The position numbers were made by a program, and so were the translations under genes. DNA of 64,000 nucleotides from Palsa-883 sp963826975 (lineage in GTDB: Bacteria; Pseudomonadota; Alphaproteobacteria; Acetobacterales; Acetobacteraceae): contig CAWGZJ010000003.1 of the NCBI GenBank assembly GCA_963826975.1, forward strand, positions 744,001-808,000, in the 5' to 3' direction. Below are positions 37,643 to 46,707 of this stretch, in pieces. Under the pieces are notes generated by a model. That model did not search any database. It was not told the DNA's origin and saw nothing but the letters and a program-made list of their open reading frames with translations. Numbering within the stretch: position 1 is the first letter of the stretch; the number at the start of each line of letters is the position of its first letter.

Positions 37643-38445
37643 TCCTTCCGCCGGCCCAGCAGAAGGAGCTGGAGCGCGCGGTCGCGCTGTTGGAATCACC
37701 GGGCTTCGCGATCCGCCTGGCTAACATCGCCGGCAAGCCGCTGGACAGCATCCTGGGCGCCGTGCCGGGGCTAAACGGCGCACTGCACGGCGTGCTACGC
37801 AGCGCGATCCTGCGCTGCCTGACGGTGGCGATCGAATCGCAGGACGCCGAGGCGTTTGCCCCGTCGTCCTGGCGGCCGAAGGCGCTGACCGGGCTTTCCG
37901 GCGGCATCGGCGGCATGTTCGGCGCGCTGGCGCTGCCGGTCGAGCTGCCGTTCACCATGACGCTGATGCTGCGCGCCATCGCCGATATCGCCCGCCATAA
38001 CGGCGAGGATCTGCGCGCGCTGGAGCCTCGGCTGGCCTGTCTGCAGGTGTTCGCGCTGGGCGATCGCAAGTCGGACGCGGGCGCCGCTGTTAGTTACTAT
38101 GCGGCGCGCGCCACGTTGACGAGGTTGACCAGTGAGGTGATGGCCAGCCTGGTGGAGCGGACCGCCCTGGATGCCTCGGCGCCGGTGGTGACTCGGCTGG
38201 TGACCGAGGTGGTGTCGCGCTTCGGTCTGGTGCTGTCCGAGCGCGCGGCGGCCGGCGCCATTCCGGTGCTGGGCGCGCTGGGTGGCGCCACGCTGAATGT
38301 CATGTTCATGGATCATTTCGAGCGCGTGGCGCAGGCGCATTTTACGCTGCGGCGGCTGGAGCGGGTGTATGGGAGCGAGGTTATTGCGGAGCTTTATCGG
38401 ATTGCGGCCGGCGGACCGGTGCCGGTGCCGGTGTTGCGCGGGTGA
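37639..38445 (+). CDS. EcsC-family protein
   Basis: A 268-residue protein of the EcsC family. The conserved core reads PKALTGLSGGIGGMFGALAL, then PVELPFTMTLMLRAIADIAR, and later AAGAIPVLGALGGATLNVMF. EcsC proteins associate with membranes and their biochemical role is not settled. It overlaps the ATPase gene by ATGA and so belongs to the metal cluster; a helper role for the pump is inference. Confidence 0.85.
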   Translation: MILPPAQQKELERAVALLESPGFAIRLANIAGKPLDSILGAVPGLNGALHGVLRSAILRCLTVAIESQDAEAFAPSSWRPKALTGLSGGIGGMFGALALPVELPFTMTLMLRAIADIARHNGEDLRALEPRLACLQVFALGDRKSDAGAAVSYYAARATLTRLTSEVMASLVERTALDASAPVVTRLVTEVVSRFGLVLSERAAAGAIPVLGALGGATLNVMFMDHFERVAQAHFTLRRLERVYGSEVIAELYRIAAGGPVPVPVLRG

Positions 38446-38679
38446 TGCGGTAGCGGATCGGGTGCGCGCTGGTGATGGGTCAGCCTGAGTGTCCGGCAAG
38501 GGTGGATTTGCGACTGTCCGCTTCGCGATCGATGGGGTGAGATGCGGATGTTCGTCTCACGGCTCGTTATGGCCGATTCAGACTGTCCGCTGTCGAGAGG
38601 ATTTCCAGCGAAGCGGACGTCGTGAGGGCGGGATTCAGCTTTGCCACCTCATGGCCCGCGCCATGCGCGTCAGCTTGCC

Positions 38680-41001
38680 ATGAATCGCGACGCCGAGCAA
38701 CTCAACGAGGTCTTAAAGCGCCACGAGGGCGCACTTACATATGCATTCCGCCGGCCACATGCGTCGGCTTTCGGAGAGGTGACGTTCACGACCTGGCCAT
38801 GCGCCCGGCCACCGCGCCATCGTATGGAGGGTACCCCCTTGGACGAGAATGTCGATGACTTAGCGCTGGTCGCAGTGGAGACCGACCGTGAACGGATCAG
38901 TGATGGCCTGTTCGCCGACCTAGCCAAGGCGCGGAACGTGGTTCCACTAATCTGCCGGCTTGAGGCTGTCGGCGTCGATGTCGATCGCGTCGAAGAGCTC
39001 GCCGGCCTGGTCCGCTGCGCTGGCTCATTGATTTACCAGCGGCCCGATGTCGCCGGGCAAGCGCTCCGCGACGCGTTCCTCGACGCGCTGGTGGCGGCGG
39101 TGCGCCGCATCGCACCCGACGTTGGGATCGCCCAACTGGAGCGCGCTATCCGCACCGTCCGCATTGCCGAGCGAGGGCATCACATCATCCTCGAGACCCT
39201 CGGACGCGCCGAGATTTCAAAAGAGCCTCCCGCCGTGCGCGCGGCGGCCGCGATCGCCCGCGTCGAAGCCAACCTCGCGCAACTCCGCGAAGACTTGAGT
39301 GAGGCGATGCGCAGGGGGGTCGTGATAATCCCCGGCGGCGTGATGGTGGACGACGGGCGCGGCGGGACGCTATCGGCAGACATCCAGGTCACCGCGCTCG
39401 TCGAGTCGCTCGGTGGCACGCTGATGATGGAGGCCTATGCCTACGGATGGCTCGGAAAGGGCGGCCGAATCGAGTTGCCCTCCCTACCGCCAGTTGGCGA
39501 TCGCGAGATTTTCATGACTGGCGCGAGCGAGTATCTTGCGATGTCATGGCTGCGCTGGGAGCGCTTCCATCAGACCGCCCGCTACCTCAACGAGGACATC
39601 GACGAGCTAACCGGTGACGTGCGGCCGAAGGGCCTGCCCGACGAGATTACGACCGTGTTCACGCGCCCTGGGAAGATGAACCTGCCCGACTGGATCGCGA
39701 ACGAACGCGCGTTGGACCGCGACGGAATCGCGACCTGGGATCTGATGGTTACGACGAACGTCACCAACAGGGCAGGCGGGATCCGCGACAGCCTTCGGCT
39801 CCCGTCAGACGGATGGATTTCGCCCCAGGAGGTCACCAACTGCCTGTCGCTGAGCGAGGTCGTGGGGTACAACATCGTCTCCGACACCGACCGCCACGGC
39901 GGTCTCAAACTCGTGCAGTGGGTGCGCGGCTACATTGCGCTCTCCACCTGGGCAGCCGAACGCCTCGCAGCCGGCCACGTGGGCATCGTGCGCACTACGC
40001 GCGCCGAGCTGATCGATCTTCTGACCCGGCTGTCCTTCACCGAGATGGAGGCCGCGACGTTCCTTGACGCGGCCAGCTTCGGCCGCGCGTCGCGCGACTT
40101 GTTCGACGCGCCGATTGTGCGCACCGCAGGCGAGTGGCTGTTGATCGGTCCGGCGACCGCCAGCCCGCGCCTCGCCCGGATCGTGCCGTCGCTCCTCGCA
40201 TCGATGAACATCCAGCTCAAGCGCAAGGGACGTGCGTTCGAGGATCGCGTGCTCGCCTTCCTGAAGGAACAGAACCTCGACGCTCGGCGGGTCCATGTCT
40301 GGCGTGATGGGGCCGAGTACAAGTTCGACGCGCTCGTGTGCTGGGGCGGACGCCTGTTCCTGTTCGAGTGCAAGAACCATGGCTTGTCGGGCAACGACCC
40401 GATGCAGGCGCATCACTTCTTGCAGGAGATCGAGTTGAGCGTCCACCAGGTGCGGCGCTTGGTAGAGGCTCTGGAACGCTGGCCCGACATCCTTACCGAC
40501 GAGTTCGGCGCCGGCTTCTCGTATGACGAGATAGTGCCATGCATCCTCGAGAACGAGACCTATTCGCTCTCCGTCCAGTTCGGTGGCGTCTACGTCTACG
40601 ACTGGTCGGCGCTCACCCGATTTTTTAGTGAGGGTAGCTTTGGCGTCTCCCGCGATCATCGCCTGCCGGAGAACACTGTGGCTAGGAATCGCGTGCCGGT
40701 GAAGCGTATCTGGGCGGGCGGCGCACCGACCGCCGACGACCTGATCGCCCAAATGCGCGACCCCCATCAGTTCGCCGTCGTGGCCCACCACCGTCTAACC
40801 GAGCGGTTCTGGTTCCAGCTAAGCACGGACACAGCGGTGAGTGACGTTGGCAGCCGACGAACGCCAATGACGACTGAGAGTATAGCTGCGTTCTGCGGCG
40901 CCTCGCCCGACGCTGTCATCGCACAACTGGATGAGGGAGATGCCGAAATCGATCGCGTTAAGGCTAGGTATCAGGCCGAGGACGGCGTTGACAAGGCGTA
41001 G
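38680..41001 (+). CDS. large protein with PD-(D/E)xK nuclease domain
   Basis: A 773-residue protein. Residues about 515-590 show a PD-(D/E)xK core: helix with Glu521 (KGRAFEDRVLAFLKEQ), Asp550 (EYKFDALVCWGG), then E563-C-K565 (RLFLFECKNHGLSG). The 500-residue N-terminal part is helical and unknown to me (for example WLRWERFHQTARYLNEDIDE; GYIALSTWAAERLAAGHVGI). The C-terminal part is also unknown. The start is uncertain; an ATG at 38824 is the main alternative and neither has a clear ribosome-binding site. It stands alone between two conserved blocks, so it was probably acquired. Confidence 0.7.
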   Translation: MNRDAEQLNEVLKRHEGALTYAFRRPHASAFGEVTFTTWPCARPPRHRMEGTPLDENVDDLALVAVETDRERISDGLFADLAKARNVVPLICRLEAVGVDVDRVEELAGLVRCAGSLIYQRPDVAGQALRDAFLDALVAAVRRIAPDVGIAQLERAIRTVRIAERGHHIILETLGRAEISKEPPAVRAAAAIARVEANLAQLREDLSEAMRRGVVIIPGGVMVDDGRGGTLSADIQVTALVESLGGTLMMEAYAYGWLGKGGRIELPSLPPVGDREIFMTGASEYLAMSWLRWERFHQTARYLNEDIDELTGDVRPKGLPDEITTVFTRPGKMNLPDWIANERALDRDGIATWDLMVTTNVTNRAGGIRDSLRLPSDGWISPQEVTNCLSLSEVVGYNIVSDTDRHGGLKLVQWVRGYIALSTWAAERLAAGHVGIVRTTRAELIDLLTRLSFTEMEAATFLDAASFGRASRDLFDAPIVRTAGEWLLIGPATASPRLARIVPSLLASMNIQLKRKGRAFEDRVLAFLKEQNLDARRVHVWRDGAEYKFDALVCWGGRLFLFECKNHGLSGNDPMQAHHFLQEIELSVHQVRRLVEALERWPDILTDEFGAGFSYDEIVPCILENETYSLSVQFGGVYVYDWSALTRFFSEGSFGVSRDHRLPENTVARNRVPVKRIWAGGAPTADDLIAQMRDPHQFAVVAHHRLTERFWFQLSTDTAVSDVGSRRTPMTTESIAAFCGASPDAVIAQLDEGDAEIDRVKARYQAEDGVDKA

Positions 41002-41277
41002 AGCGTGTTGAGGCGCGATGCCGACCGCCAGCGCTGATCCGACATGACGCAATCTACTAACTCATCGATTGCATTGGCTGGCGTGCCACTGCGTATGCAG
41101 CGCATGCCCGCTTTGGGAAGGCTGAACTTCCATGGCGGGCCGACCGTGATGGGCGCTGAACGTCAGCTGCGGGCATCGGCCGATTGGCCGTCCGATGGCT
41201 GACATGGGTCGGTACGCGTCATTCAGACAGAACCACCCATCACACACACCGGCGAGTGGCCCGCCCCCCAACCAGCC

Positions 41278-42078
41278 TCACTCCGCCAACCCGGCCAGTG
41301 CCCCGCGCAATGCCTCGATCCCCTCGCCCGTCTCGGCGCTTGTCACCATCACCTCGGGATGCGCCGCGGGATGCTTGCGCGCCATCGCTCTCACCTCGGC
41401 GACCTTACGCGCCAGTGCGCCCGGCTTCACCGCGTCGGCCTTGGTCAGCACCAATTGGAACGTTACGGCCGCGCGATCGAGCAGCTCCATCACCGCGCGA
41501 TCCGCTTCCTTCAGCTCGATCCGCGCGTCCAGCAGCAGCAGCACGCGCCGCAGCGTCGGCCGGCCGCGCAGATAGTCGAACATCAGGCCCTGCCAGTCGG
41601 CCTTGATGTCCTTGCCGGCCTTTGCGTAGCCGTAGCCCGGCATATCCACCAGGGTCAGCCGTCCGCCCAGGTCGAAGAAATTGAGCTGCCGCGTGCGGCC
41701 CGGCGTGTTGGATACGCGCGCCAGCGCCCGCTGCCCGGTCAGCGCATTCATCAATGACGACTTGCCGACATTGGATCGCCCGGCGAATGCTACCTCTGGT
41801 CCTCGCGGGCCGGGTAGCTGATCGATCCGCTGCGCCGCGTAGATGAAGTTGCAGAAGCCGGCAAATAGCAGACGTCCCGCTTCCAGGCTAGCGGCTTCCA
41901 GCGCGGCTTTGTCGTCGGCCCCCGAAGGCTTCTCCCCCTCCCCTTGCGGGCTTGGGGCGCGAAGCGGACCAAGGATAGGGGGAGGGGTTGGAGCGCACGA
42001 GACCTCGGTGCGACCCTGGCGCCTACCCCTCCCCCCGCCCCCCTCCCTCAAGGGGAGGGGGAGAAGGGTGCGTGCCAT
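41278..42078 (-). CDS. engB: ribosome-assembly GTPase EngB (YihA/YsxC)
   Basis: A 266-residue GTPase for 50S subunit assembly. The G domain is complete: G1 GRSNVGKSSLMN, G3 DMPGYGYAKAG, G4 LTKADAVK, and G5 near VMVTSAETGEG. The ATG at 42078 overlaps the yidC stop (TGATG). The first 50 or so residues (MARTLLPLPLREGGGGRGRR and on to LRAPSPQGEGEKPSG) are not of family type; they are translated from inserted C/G-rich repeat DNA. Normal EngB sequence starts at about ALEAASLEAGRLLFAG. It is the last gene of the rpmH operon. Confidence 0.92.
   Translation of the reverse strand: MARTLLPLPLREGGGGRGRRQGRTEVSCAPTPPPILGPLRAPSPQGEGEKPSGADDKAALEAASLEAGRLLFAGFCNFIYAAQRIDQLPGPRGPEVAFAGRSNVGKSSLMNALTGQRALARVSNTPGRTRQLNFFDLGGRLTLVDMPGYGYAKAGKDIKADWQGLMFDYLRGRPTLRRVLLLLDARIELKEADRAVMELLDRAAVTFQLVLTKADAVKPGALARKVAEVRAMARKHPAAHPEVMVTSAETGEGIEALRGALAGLAE
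41930..42063. repeat. C/G-rich repeat elements inside the 5' end of engB
   Basis: Two related blocks face each other: CTCCCCCTCCCCTTGCGGGC with AGGGGGAGGGGTTGG, and ACCCCTCCCCCCGCCC with TCAAGGGGAGGGGGAG. The second matches the element at 31,857-31,906. They add about 45 codons in frame to engB. Confidence 0.8.
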
Positions 42079-43874
42079 CAGGTGCGCGCCAGGCCGGGCC
42101 GCGCCAGATGCGTGCGCTTCATGATCAGCCATTGCTGCGCGATCGACAACAGATTGTTCCAGCTCCAGTAGATCACCAGCCCAGCCGGAAAATTCGCCAG
42201 CATGAAGGTGAAGATGATCGGCATGAACTGAAACAGCCGCGCCTGCACCGGATCGGGCGGCGGCGGGTTGAGCCTCTGCTGCAGGAACATCGTGCACCCC
42301 ATGATCAGCGGCCAGGCGCCCAGGTGCAGGAACGGCGCGATGATCGTCGGATCGAACGGGATCAGTCCGAACAGGTTGAACACGTTGGTCGAGTCCACCG
42401 CCGACAGATCGTGGATCCAGCCGAAGAACGGGGCATGCCGCATCTCAATGGTCACGAAAATGTCTTTGTACAGCGAGAAGAACACCGGGATCTGCACCAC
42501 CATCGGCAGGCAGCCCGAGGCCGGGTTCACCTTCTCTTGCTTGTATAGCGACATCATCTCCTGCTGCATGCGCTGCGGCTCGTCCTTGAAGCGCTCGCGC
42601 AGCGCCGTCATCTTCGGCCCGAGCAGCTTCATCTTGCTCATCGAGCGATAGGAGTAGTTGGCCAGCGGGAAGAACAGCGCCTTGACGCAGACGGTGAACA
42701 CCATGATCGCCAGGCCGAAATTCCCCAGCACGCTGTTCAGCCAGTCGAGGGCAAGGAAAATCGGCTGCGTCAGGAACCAGAAATATCCCCAGTCGATTGC
42801 ATAATCGAACATCGGGATGCGCAAATTCGTCTCATAAGAACGCAGTAGCGAAACAACTTTGGCGCCCGCGAACAGGTGTGACGGCAACACCGCGCTCGCA
42901 CCCGGCGCGACGCTGACCGGATCCTTGGTGACGTAGTCCACCTGGTAATGGTCGCCGTCCTCGGAGCTGTGGCGGAAATTCACCGTCGAGGCCACCGACT
43001 GGTCGGGCACCAGCGCGGTCAGCCAGTATTTGTCGGTCATCCCGGCCCAGCCGCCGGCGGCCGTCGCGTCATACGCCAGGCCGTCGCGCTTTTCGCCCTC
43101 GCTCTTTGTCTTGGCGTATGTGGTCTCCTGCAAGGTGCCGTTGACCACGCCGAGCAACCCCTCGAACAGCACGTAGTAGCCGGACACTTTCGGCGTGTAG
43201 TCGCGCCGCACCCGCGCCCAGGGGAACAGCGTAACCGGCGCGCCGGTGGCGTTCTTCACGCGTTGCTCGACGCTGAACATGTAGTTGTCATCGATCGACA
43301 GCGCGATCTCGAACGTCAGCCCGGCGCCGTTGTTCCACGACAGCGTCACCGGCTTGCCAACGTCCAGCGACGGCGCCGAGGCAGTCCACACCGTGTCATT
43401 GTCCGGCAGCTTCAACGTCTGGCCCGCCGGCAGCCCCACTGACTGCCCCGGCGGCTGCGCAGCCGGGGCAGTCCAGCCGTACTGCACATAATACGGCTCC
43501 GGATCGGAGCGCGGCTCCAGCAGGCGCACCAGCGGCGAGTTCGGCGCCAGCGTCTCGCGGTAGTCCTTCAGCTCCAAATCGTCGATCCGCGCGCCCAGCA
43601 GGCTGATCGAACCCACCACCCGCGGCGCATCGATCTTGACCCGCGGCACGGTCTTCGGCACCCCGTTCGCCTGGGCCAGAGCCCCCGGCGCGCCGGACGC
43701 GGGCTTCCCCGTCGCGGTCTGTGATTGCCCGGACGGCGTCTGGCCGCCTGCGGTCTGCTCAGTCGTCGCCGGCTGGTGCGGCGGTACCGCCGGGTGCGGC
43801 ATCAGCAACTGAAAGCCGAGCAGGATGGCGACCGAGATGGCGATCGCGAGGAAAAGCCGCTTCTGGTCCATCAC
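42078..43874 (-). CDS. yidC: membrane protein insertase YidC
   Basis: A 598-residue insertase. An N-terminal membrane anchor (MMDQKRLFLAIAISVAILLG) is followed by a Pro/Gln-rich linker, the large periplasmic P1 beta domain (residues about 90-370), and the five-helix insertase core with MSKMKLLGPKMTALRERFKD and LPMVVQIPVFFSLYKDIF. It inserts and folds inner-membrane proteins with or without Sec. It overlaps yidD by ATGA and engB by one base. Confidence 0.97.
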   Translation of the reverse strand: MMDQKRLFLAIAISVAILLGFQLLMPHPAVPPHQPATTEQTAGGQTPSGQSQTATGKPASGAPGALAQANGVPKTVPRVKIDAPRVVGSISLLGARIDDLELKDYRETLAPNSPLVRLLEPRSDPEPYYVQYGWTAPAAQPPGQSVGLPAGQTLKLPDNDTVWTASAPSLDVGKPVTLSWNNGAGLTFEIALSIDDNYMFSVEQRVKNATGAPVTLFPWARVRRDYTPKVSGYYVLFEGLLGVVNGTLQETTYAKTKSEGEKRDGLAYDATAAGGWAGMTDKYWLTALVPDQSVASTVNFRHSSEDGDHYQVDYVTKDPVSVAPGASAVLPSHLFAGAKVVSLLRSYETNLRIPMFDYAIDWGYFWFLTQPIFLALDWLNSVLGNFGLAIMVFTVCVKALFFPLANYSYRSMSKMKLLGPKMTALRERFKDEPQRMQQEMMSLYKQEKVNPASGCLPMVVQIPVFFSLYKDIFVTIEMRHAPFFGWIHDLSAVDSTNVFNLFGLIPFDPTIIAPFLHLGAWPLIMGCTMFLQQRLNPPPPDPVQARLFQFMPIIFTFMLANFPAGLVIYWSWNNLLSIAQQWLIMKRTHLARPGLART

Positions 43875-44110
43875 CGCTCCGTCACGCGAGCTGGGGGCAC
43901 CGGATCGTAGCCGCCGTCACACCATGGGTTGCACCGCGCGATGCGCCACGCCGCGAGACCGCCGCCGCGTACCGCGCCATGCGTCCTGAATGCCTCGATC
44001 GCGTAGTCCGAACAGCTTGGGAAAAACCGGCAATTGGCACCGATCACCGGCCGCAGCGTCCATTGATAGGCACGCACAGCCCCAACCGCCACCCGGGCGC
44101 CCACACTCAT
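43871..44110 (-). CDS. yidD: membrane protein insertion efficiency factor YidD
   Basis: A 79-residue protein with the family core CRFFPSCSDYAIEAFRTHG and RIARCNPWCDGGYDPVP, which holds the conserved Cys residues. It aids YidC-dependent insertion at the cytoplasmic face. It overlaps both rnpA and yidC by 4 nt. Confidence 0.96.
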   Translation of the reverse strand: MSVGARVAVGAVRAYQWTLRPVIGANCRFFPSCSDYAIEAFRTHGAVRGGGLAAWRIARCNPWCDGGYDPVPPARVTER

Positions 44111-44445
44111 GTCACGCCAACCTTGGCCAGCGCGCGCCGCAGATCCTGGCGCAAGGCACCAAACGTGCGCCCACGCGTCGCCTCTCGCCCGATCAGCACC
44201 AGGTCCACACCCACCAACGGCTGCTCCGCCAGGTTCAACCGCGCCGCCTCCTTCAAGCGCCGGCGCGTGCGATTGCGCACCACCGCGTTGCCGACCCGCT
44301 TGGTCACGGTGAAACCGAGCCGTGCCGGCCCATCATCGCCACGCTTCAACGCTTGCAACACAAGCCCTGGCATAGGCGCCTTGCGCCCCTTGGCAGCGAG
44401 CAGCAAAAACTCGGCGCGGCGCTTGAGACGACCCGGGGCGGCCAC
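44107..44445 (-). CDS. rnpA: ribonuclease P protein component
   Basis: A 112-residue RNA-binding subunit that helps the RNase P RNA mature tRNA 5' ends. The motif LGFTVTKRVGNAVVRNRTRR, continuing LKEAARL, is diagnostic. The start is a GTG at 44445, 15 nt after rpmH. The N-terminus (MAAPGRLKRRAEFLLLAAKG) is normal. Confidence 0.96.
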   Translation of the reverse strand: MAAPGRLKRRAEFLLLAAKGRKAPMPGLVLQALKRGDDGPARLGFTVTKRVGNAVVRNRTRRRLKEAARLNLAEQPLVGVDLVLIGREATRGRTFGALRQDLRRALAKVGVT

Positions 44446-44460
44446 GCAAACCCCCCTAGG

Positions 44461-44595
44461 TCAGGCCGACAGACGCTTGCGGCCCTTGGCGCGGCGATTG
44501 GCCAGAACCTTGCGACCGCCGACCGTGGCCATGCGGGCGCGGAAACCGTGCCGGCGCTTGCGGACAAGCTTGGACGGCTGGTAGGTGCGCTTCAC
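44461..44595 (-). CDS. rpmH: 50S ribosomal protein L34
   Basis: A 44-residue protein beginning (V/M)KRTYQPSKLVRKRRHGF, then RARMATVGGRKVLANRRAKG, RKRLSA. The start is GTG. It is the first gene of the rpmH-rnpA-yidD-yidC-engB operon. No dnaA gene and no cluster of DnaA boxes adjoin it, so there is no sign of an origin here. Confidence 0.97.
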   Translation of the reverse strand: MKRTYQPSKLVRKRRHGFRARMATVGGRKVLANRRAKGRKRLSA

Positions 44596-44708
44596 GGATT
44601 CTGCACTCCGACGAAATGGAAAAGCCACGCGAACGCGAGGCCACCCTCGTCACGGTCCCCGTCGCAGGCGGCGGCTTATACGGGCGCCCCCTCACGCCGT
44701 CAATCACG

Positions 44709-44825
44709 GGGCCATCGCCCGAGCGAAGCAAGATCAGGGCGCTGCCCTGAAACCCGCCAAGGGGCAGCGCCCCTTGATGGGGTCCGGGGCAAAGCCCCGG
44801 CCTTGCTTCGCTCGGGCGATGGCCC
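44709..44825. repeat. 117-nt inverted-repeat element (MITE/REP-like)
   Basis: The outer arms 44709-44732 and 44802-44825 are perfect 24-bp inverted copies (GGGCCATCGCCCGAGCGAAG...). Inside lie smaller hairpins (CAGGGCGCTGCCCTG; CCGGGGCAAAGCCCCGG). It lies between the divergent rpmH operon and the tonB-like gene and has no coding content. Confidence 0.88.
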
Positions 44826-44895
44826 TCTGGATGCCGGCGCGGGGCGTTCGATGTAGAAGGCCGTGGTGGGATCGTCGCGGGGGGTTGGCGCGGGA

Positions 44896-46038
44896 ATGGG
44901 TCAGGTGCAGAGGTTGGTTCGGTTGCCCGCCGGATCGCCGGGCCGGTCGCCGATGGCTGTGCCGGCCCGGCGGCCGCGCCCGCTCGGCCCGCTGCTGACT
45001 GCCTCGCTGGCGCTGCATCTCGGTCTTCTGATCCTGCTGCTGGTGACCATCGAGCGCCAACCGCGCCAGACCGACGAGGCACCGCCGGCGGATTTCGCCA
45101 TGGTGTTCGAGGGTCATTCGCCGGAGCGCAATTCTGGGCCCAATCCGGAGTTGAACCATCCGCCGCGGCCCGGTTCTCCGGCGCCGGCCACTGCCGTGCC
45201 GGCGGTTCCGTCGCTGCCGCCAACCGTCGCGATCCTGCCGCCGCCGCCACCCCCGCCGCGGAGCCAGGCGGAGGCGCGTCTGGCGCCGGCTCCTCCTGCA
45301 CCGCCACTATCGCAGGCTTCGCCTGCGCCACCGACGTCTCCTCGGGCTCCGGCGTCTCCCGATATTGGGGTGGCGCCGGCTGAGCCGGCGCCGCCGGTGG
45401 CTCCGCTGGCGATGGCGATACCTCGCCCGCCGCCGGTTCCCGTGGTGCCGTCGCCATCCGAGACGCCGCGTGCACCGCGCGCGCGGCCGGAGCGCACGAC
45501 ACCGTCACAGCCTGGGCGCGAGCCGGCTTTCCCGACGCCGCTGGCTTTCTCCTTCGGGCTGCCTGGCGCGACGGCGCCGCGTAGCGCCTTAGCCCCGGGG
45601 GCCGGCTCGCGCAGCGCATCGCTGCAGAGCGCACCCGCGCGGATATCGCGTCCTGGCCAGCCGGGCACGCTCGACCTGTCCTTTGGCCAGGTCGAGGGCG
45701 GTTCCCTCTCGCCATCCTCATCGGTGCAGATGGAGGGCGTCCCCGTCAGCACCGACTGGCTCAACCTGGTCAGCGCCTGGTGGCGGCGCCATGCCTACTA
45801 CCCTCCGCAAGCCGGGGTGAACGGCGAGGAGGGGGACGTGATGCTGCACATGCGGGTCGACCATGACGGGCGGGTGGAGGCGCTGGAGCTGGTTGGGCAT
45901 TCGGGGTCGCAGTGGCTCGACCTGGGCGGGCTGTCGATCTTCCGTGACGCGCACCTGCCGCCGCTGCCGCAGGATATGCCGGAGGCGCAGATCCCGTTCC
46001 ACGTGACGATCCACTACGTCATCGTCCGCCAACCTTGA
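44896..46038 (+). CDS. TonB-like energy transducer
   Basis: A 380-residue protein. One membrane helix lies at about residues 32-52 (LLTASLALHLGLLILLLVTI). A long Pro/Ala-rich periplasmic spacer (about 55-290) follows, and then a TonB C-terminal domain (WWRRHAYYPPQAGVNGEEGD, MRVDHDGRVEALELVGHSG). It would couple the proton gradient to outer-membrane transport. ExbB/ExbD and a receptor are not nearby. An ATG at 44953 is an alternative start. Confidence 0.82.
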   Translation: MGQVQRLVRLPAGSPGRSPMAVPARRPRPLGPLLTASLALHLGLLILLLVTIERQPRQTDEAPPADFAMVFEGHSPERNSGPNPELNHPPRPGSPAPATAVPAVPSLPPTVAILPPPPPPPRSQAEARLAPAPPAPPLSQASPAPPTSPRAPASPDIGVAPAEPAPPVAPLAMAIPRPPPVPVVPSPSETPRAPRARPERTTPSQPGREPAFPTPLAFSFGLPGATAPRSALAPGAGSRSASLQSAPARISRPGQPGTLDLSFGQVEGGSLSPSSSVQMEGVPVSTDWLNLVSAWWRRHAYYPPQAGVNGEEGDVMLHMRVDHDGRVEALELVGHSGSQWLDLGGLSIFRDAHLPPLPQDMPEAQIPFHVTIHYVIVRQP

Positions 46039-46256
46039 ACCGGGGGTGGTGTCCTGGTTTGAGGCCGGCACCGGCCGCACCGCCGCACCGCCCACGCGAA
46101 TATGCGTAACTGCTCGGCTATCCCCTCTGCACCGTGAAGCTCTGGCAAGTCTTGCGGCCGTGGGTGGGTTTGCGACCCTCCGACGGGGTCCTTCCGGTGC
46201 ATGACGCGTCCGTCGGGCATCGCGCGTGGGGTAGGTGAGCAATTGCGTAACGAAGG

Positions 46257-46446
46257 GAAGAAGAAGGTTTTTAACGCAAATGGCGCAGATAGATCGGTTC
46301 CGGTCGGGCTTTCCGAGTTAAACCGTGGCTTCCTCTTGGTTTTATGAATGCCTTCGGCGGAGCGCGCCCGGATATCGCCGGATTCGCTCGGTGTACGTTT
46401 GGCCGCCGGCCCATTTGCGTTATTTGCGTTAAAAACCTTCTTCTTC
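46257..46446. repeat. element bounded by 25-bp perfect inverted repeats
   Basis: Arms at 46257-46281 and 46422-46446 are exact inverted copies (GAAGAAGAAGGTTTTTAACG...). About 140 nt lie between. The element is far less GC-rich than its surroundings and lies in the 669-nt space between the TonB-like and TVP38 genes. The rest of that space shows nothing recognisable. Confidence 0.85.
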
Positions 46447-46707
46447 GTGGCTGCCGCGCAGCACTGGCAGCCAGCCGCCCGAATGATCGACGCTTCGGTG
46501 CTGCACCCCCGCCATGCCGGTATCCACGCCTTGCCTTTAGTTGCGGCAAAGAGTTGTGGATGCCGGCAGGAGCCTGCCCTCGGACGCTTGACCCGGGAGC
46601 CGGCATGACGGGGGTAAGTCGCACCTGGTCCGGCAATTGTCATGCTCGGCGGCTGGACAGGCGGCGCCCGATCGGCCACACGCGAACGGCGGCTTCCTTC
46701 GATTGGC

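Noticed and set aside
44595..44896. Replication origin next to rpmH-rnpA
   Set aside because: No dnaA gene and no DnaA-box cluster; the region holds a repeat element instead.
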